This document shows positions 13,554-15,433 of a stretch of 15,433 nt of DNA, one piece after another. This stretch comes from Fimenecus stercoravium (GTDB lineage Bacteria; Bacillota; Clostridia; Oscillospirales; Acutalibacteraceae). Location of the stretch: the NCBI GenBank assembly GCA_018711545.1, contig DVIC01000055.1:1-15433 (forward strand). The letters are read 5' to 3'. The notes under the pieces were generated by a model, which saw nothing but the letters and a program-made list of their open reading frames with translations, did not search any database and was not told the DNA's origin. A program made the position numbers and the translations under genes. The first letter of the stretch is position 1, and every line of letters starts with the position of its first letter.

Positions 13554-15074
13554 ATGGAATATTTCCCGCTTCTGCTTGCCGCTGCGGCGCTGCTGTTTTT
13601 GGTGGCTTCCTATCGCTTTCGGTGGTACGATACGCCGTATACTTCAAAAAAACGGGCGCATAACCTGCTGGTGATCGGCTGTGCGCTGTGCTGCCTTGCG
13701 CCGTGCATCGCCGTTTTCTGCACACTGCCGCACGAAAATATCGCGTATCCGTTCGAGGGGCTTTTGGAAAACCAGAATGCCTACGAGCAGCAGTTTGACG
13801 CATTCCTAAAAGGGCAGATCGCACTGGACTTCACGCCCGATGAACGGATCCTGTCGCTCGAGAACCCGTATATTTGGGACGCACGCACCGAAACGGGCGC
13901 GTGGTACCCGTGGGACCGCGTGCTGTATGATGGGCAGTACTATTCGTATTTCGGCATCGCACCGATCCTCACGATCTATTTTCCGTGGCATTTTATCACG
14001 GGTATGCTGCCCGCCGCGCAAACGGTTTGCTTCATTCTGTGCATGGTTGGGATTCTCGCGGCAGCCGCGCTGCTCGTCGCGCTTGTACGGCGATTCGTAC
14101 CGAACGCGACGCTTTCGCTGCTTTGTCTCGGTATTTTCGCCGCCTCGTTCGGCAGCCTGATGTTCATGGTGCAGGCTTCGGCGGATATGTATTATATTGC
14201 CGTGCAAAGCGGGATGACCAATCTTATACTGTTCCTGCTGTTTACGGTCCTCGGCTGCGGGAAAAACGGGAAAACGCCCCGACGCGCCGTGTGCCTGTTC
14301 CTTGCGGCGGTGTTTTTGGTGCTAACCGCTCTGTCGCGCCCGAATCTTTTGCTGTTTGCCTTGGTGAGCGTGCCGCTGTTCCTCTCCATGCTGACCGAAA
14401 AGACCGTCCGCCCGTCCCGACGTGCTGTAAAGCTGTTGAGCTTTATCGTTCCGACTCTGCTCGGCGCGGCATTCGTGATGTGGTATAACTATATCCGCTT
14501 TGACTCTGTGTTCGAATTCGGCGCACGCTATCAGCTGACCGTCGCCGATGTATCTACCTATTCGGTTTCCCTCGCGCTGCTGCTGCCGTCGATCTACTGC
14601 TACTTCCTGCAAATGCCCATAGTACAAGGGGATTTCCCGTATTTGGTGCTGACGTATGAACCGATCCAAAGCTACGGGGGCTACCTGTACACCACCTGGA
14701 TGATGGGCGCGTTCGCCATGCCGTCGTTGAGCGGTATCCTCCTGTCGCCGATCGCATACAGGCGAGGACAAAAGAAGGATCTTGTAAAGTTGTTCACCTT
14801 TATACTCGCGGCGTTCTGCTGCTTCCTGCTCGCCTTTGTGGATATCTGCTTTGCAGGAGTTTGTATTCGGTATTTGGCGGACATTACCGCCGTTGCCGCC
14901 GTATTTTCCACCGCGCTTTGGCTCGACCTCGATACGCGCGCCGCGTCGCTTTCGCACGGCAAACGGTTCGCGGTGTATGCGGTGATCGCTTTGCTGTTCT
15001 TTGTGACGATCCTTGTCGGCACACTGCTGATTTTTGAAAACGAACGGCGCTATCTTTTGCAGCCGACCGTATAA
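13554..15074 (+). CDS. Polytopic membrane protein with GT-C glycosyltransferase-like features
   Basis: A 506-residue membrane protein with roughly 12-13 predicted helices by eye: two near residues 4-19 and 37-57, then a long exposed loop (about 58-131), then ten or more further spans to the C-terminus. The loop carries acidic sites (FDAFLKGQIALDFTPDERILSLENPYIWD) and the hallmark 'DRVLYDGQYYSYFGIAPIL' (121-139). This motif recurs in uncharacterised bacterial membrane proteins resembling GT-C enzymes, which use polyprenyl-phosphate sugars outside the membrane. Activity is inferred only. ATG 13554 is chosen; an in-frame TTG at 13545 overlapping the nitroreductase stop is possible, and the ribosome binding site is weak (GGGA). 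It is probably translated from the nitroreductase transcript. A terminator follows. Confidence 0.7.
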   Translation: MEYFPLLLAAAALLFLVASYRFRWYDTPYTSKKRAHNLLVIGCALCCLAPCIAVFCTLPHENIAYPFEGLLENQNAYEQQFDAFLKGQIALDFTPDERILSLENPYIWDARTETGAWYPWDRVLYDGQYYSYFGIAPILTIYFPWHFITGMLPAAQTVCFILCMVGILAAAALLVALVRRFVPNATLSLLCLGIFAASFGSLMFMVQASADMYYIAVQSGMTNLILFLLFTVLGCGKNGKTPRRAVCLFLAAVFLVLTALSRPNLLLFALVSVPLFLSMLTEKTVRPSRRAVKLLSFIVPTLLGAAFVMWYNYIRFDSVFEFGARYQLTVADVSTYSVSLALLLPSIYCYFLQMPIVQGDFPYLVLTYEPIQSYGGYLYTTWMMGAFAMPSLSGILLSPIAYRRGQKKDLVKLFTFILAAFCCFLLAFVDICFAGVCIRYLADITAVAAVFSTALWLDLDTRAASLSHGKRFAVYAVIALLFFVTILVGTLLIFENERRYLLQPTV

Positions 15075-15099
15075 AATCAAATCCCTTCGGGAAAATCAA

Positions 15100-15134
15100 G
15101 GCGGCGGATCTTTTGAGAGCCGCCGTTTGTTTTT
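15100..15134 (+). terminator. Intrinsic terminator after the GT-C-like gene
   Basis: GGCGGC (15100-15105) and GCCGCC (15119-15124) form a six-pair GC stem, followed by GTTTGTTTTT. It lies 25 bases after the stop and faces the terminator at 15191-15233 of the convergent gene. Confidence 0.75.
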
Positions 15135-15190
15135 GCTTTGCTAAAAGGAAGCCCGGGTTTGGAAGAAATATGCTTTGAAAAGGTATCTCT

Positions 15191-15233
15191 AAAAAGCAAC
15201 CCTCTTATCCGGAATTTCAATCGGAAAAGAGGG
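15191..15233 (-). terminator. Intrinsic terminator of the leftward right-edge gene
   Basis: CCCTCTT-(A)-TCCG / CGGA-(A)-AAGAGGG arms (from 15200 to 15233) make an 11-pair stem with one mismatch, followed on the minus strand by TTGCTTTTTAG. It lies about 10 bases past the stop of the edge gene, supporting that gene's frame. Confidence 0.8.
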
Positions 15234-15243
15234 CTCGATGCAT

Positions 15244-15433
15244 TTAATCATTATAAAACGAAAAGGCTTTTTCGTAAAGCGTTCTTGTTTGGACTTCGTC
15301 TCCCCACGACAAAGCATCATCTGCATAGCACAACGTCCAAAACGGCTCTGTTTGCGCAAGCTCGGAAGGAATGTCCTGCCACAGCAGTGTGCAGTGTTTG
15401 CCAAAATCCGCAATGCTAAAAGCATTAGCATTA
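15244..15433 (-). CDS. Unrecognised protein, C-terminal 62 residues (runs off right edge)
   Basis: The minus strand has a continuous frame from the window edge to TAA at 15244-15246, reading ...FSIADFGKHCTLLWQDIPSE... and ending ...LYEKAFSFYND. It is rich in Trp and acidic residues, with no membrane segment, and looks like a folded soluble domain end. I do not recognise the family. The frame is supported by a strong terminator ten bases past the stop; overlapping frames of similar size run through that terminator and are discarded. The base composition is less GC-rich than its neighbours, which could hint at a different origin, but the piece is too short to judge. Confidence 0.6.
   Translation of the reverse strand, partial: NANAFSIADFGKHCTLLWQDIPSELAQTEPFWTLCYADDALSWGDEVQTRTLYEKAFSFYND

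Noticed and set aside
14322..15080. 252-codon minus-strand frame antisense to the GT-C-like gene
   Set aside because: Charged, low-complexity shadow of a hydrophobic membrane protein gene.
15138..15419. 93-codon plus-strand frame at the right edge
   Set aside because: It crosses the terminator of the opposite gene and lacks a ribosome binding site; the minus-strand frame ending at 15244 is better supported.
15189..15431. 80-codon minus-strand frame at the right edge
   Set aside because: It reads through the terminator stem and is out of frame with the better-supported gene end at 15244.

Overview
The window looks like chromosome from a GC-rich, low-oxygen Firmicute, most likely a gut Clostridium relative of the Oscillospiraceae/Ruminococcaceae type. 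This is inferred from the gene set (SigH-like sigma factor, zf-trcl zinc-ribbon protein, ferredoxin-tailed aldo/keto reductase, GH127 enzyme), strong AGGAGG ribosome binding sites, TTG starts and consensus TTGnnn-17-TAnnnT promoters. No species can be named from sequence alone. No insertion sequence, phage gene, CRISPR array or defence island was seen; most of the window is housekeeping and accessory metabolism.

Layout. (1) The left edge holds the 5' end of a leftward GtrA-like membrane protein gene. Divergent from it is a rightward operon, tcdA - ferredoxin-type aldo/keto reductase - GH127 glycosidase (451-4375), with a good promoter and a Rex-operator-like palindrome upstream. (2) The GH127 stop codon lies inside the -35 box of a perfect consensus promoter for tRNA-Met(CAT) and tRNA-Glu(TTC) (4430-4614), which end in a strong terminator. 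(3) Leftward genes follow: a zinc-ribbon protein, a SigH-like sigma factor with a palindrome over its -10 box, then alpha-phosphoglucomutase and a 34-residue membrane mini-protein coupled to it. (4) comM/yifB is transcribed rightward from the divergent phosphoglucomutase/comM promoter region. (5) Past the comM terminator is a short decayed gene tail, then the leftward operon pncB - ppa - capA (9634-12859). (6) Divergent from pncB is a nitroreductase overlapping a large polytopic membrane protein with GT-C-like features. (7) The right edge holds the 3' end of an unrecognised leftward gene with its own terminator.

How the genes fit together. pncB makes nicotinate mononucleotide and releases pyrophosphate, which the overlapping downstream gene ppa hydrolyses, so their coupling makes chemical sense. 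Phosphoglucomutase and the GtrA-like and GT-C-like membrane proteins fit envelope or glycan metabolism. tcdA modifies tRNAs that read ANN codons and shares an operon with two unrelated enzymes, one of them redox-active.

The most interesting points are regulatory or small: the Rex-like site, the promoter-overlapping palindromes at the sigma and nitroreductase genes, the gene-end/promoter fusion at the tRNA operon with its repeated acceptor-stem motif, the unannotated mini-protein, and the Fn3-like gene relic. I did not find a clearly new multi-gene system.
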